In this document: in pieces, positions 25,806-26,009 of the stretch | How positions within the stretch are numbered: position 1 is the first letter of the stretch | Layout: every line of letters begins with the position of its first letter | Virus record (IMG/VR): IMGVR_UViG_3300027816_000370 | Coordinates: 1-26,009 of that record | DNA: 26,009 nucleotides | Strand: one strand, 5' to 3' | Source of the DNA: a virus | The notes under the pieces: generated by a model | What the model was told of the DNA's origin: nothing | Databases searched by the model: none | The model's input: only the letters and a program-made list of their open reading frames with translations | Position numbers and translations under genes: made by a program

Positions 25806-25991
25806 ATGCAAACCATCAACAACAAAGTTACACGTTACAGAGTTACCTTGGACTTTACAGTTGATACATCTAACTGTGTAAGTCCTAAAGAATGGAATTG
25901 GGCTTCACTTCTCGAACTCGGTAACAACGAATCAGTCAATGAGGTTTATGTAGAGAACCTCGGAGAATATACCACTCGTAGGAGTAAGTAA
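25806..25991 (+). CDS. Small hypothetical protein
   Basis: A 61-residue product (MQTINNKVTRYRVTLDFTVD...), strands then the helix SPKEWNWASLLELGNNESVN, then a strand EVYVENL and a basic tail. AAGGA lies about 10 bases upstream. TAATG junction with a gene that leaves the window. The TNCVSPKEWNW block looks like a small conserved alpha/beta phage protein, family not named. Confidence 0.66.
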   Translation: MQTINNKVTRYRVTLDFTVDTSNCVSPKEWNWASLLELGNNESVNEVYVENLGEYTTRRSK

Positions 25992-26009
25992 TGGACCTCA
26001 CTACCGCTC
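25991..26009 (+). CDS. Partial gene at right edge
   Basis: ATG 25991 in a TAATG overlap opens a frame (MDLTTA...) that leaves the window after six codons. Nothing can be said about its product. Confidence 0.4.

Noticed and set aside
1-26009. Minus-strand genes
   Set aside because: All long minus-strand frames lie opposite well-supported plus-strand genes, lack ribosome-binding sites and have unlikely compositions.
1-26009. tRNA genes or photosynthesis genes typical of cyanophages
   Set aside because: I looked for cloverleaf-like stretches in the gaps and for psbA/hli-type proteins and saw none.

Overview
The window looks like an accessory region of a T4-like cyanophage (cyanomyovirus of Synechococcus or Prochlorococcus). 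No hallmark structural or photosynthesis gene is present, so this rests on families I recall from such phages. These are a DEAH helicase with its following gene, a KYDGAP nucleotidyltransferase-like protein, tandem Fe/2-oxoglutarate-type oxygenase-like proteins, an SPFH-like tail membrane protein, an MKTFQEF capsid-targeting N-terminus and many typical small cyanophage proteins. All supported genes (about 85) are on the + strand. Most encode 40-130 residues and most are joined by ATGA, TGATG or TAATG overlaps. I saw no tRNA, rRNA, CRISPR array or insertion sequence.

Layout. (1) 1-4671: one AT-rich, fully overlapping chain of about 19 small genes with no internal promoter that I can see; it includes several diverged paralogue pairs and trios. 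(2) 4672-6718: a possible gene remnant, the first copy of a repeated regulatory cassette, a CHWDGYP-type phage protein, a membrane protein with an SPFH/prohibitin-like tail and a secreted protein. (3) 6719-10859: well-formed sigma70-type promoters (all with 17-nt spacers) drive an acidic mini-protein, a Cys/His protein, a DUF262-HNH nuclease, an SF2 helicase split over two overlapping reading frames, and a conserved partner. (4) 10859-14596: two oxygenase-like genes, a protein with a histone H1-like tail, small proteins and an HEALH metallopeptidase-like protein. (5) 14597-25089: about ten regulatory cassettes, each heading one to six small genes, among them the KYDGAP protein, an RlpA-like protein with a changed catalytic position, and a T4 internal-protein-like protein. 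(6) 25090-26009: small genes with sigma70 promoters and a terminator that overlaps a promoter.

Main observation: a roughly 70-bp element occurs in at least 11 recognisable copies, plus three variants, between gene groups from 5.1 to 24.3 kb. Each has a GACAG/CTGTC inverted repeat or a perfect variable hairpin, a CGCCGA-like box, then TATNNT 16-17 nt downstream, a conserved AGCCATGTTGAGAG tail and often a ribosome-binding site. It resembles the promoter/stem-loop mobile cassettes (PeSLs) described in T4-type enterobacterial phages, but with its own sequence. It probably insulates, transcribes and helps shuffle the small-gene modules. In three copies the start codon falls exactly where transcription should begin, which suggests leaderless messages.
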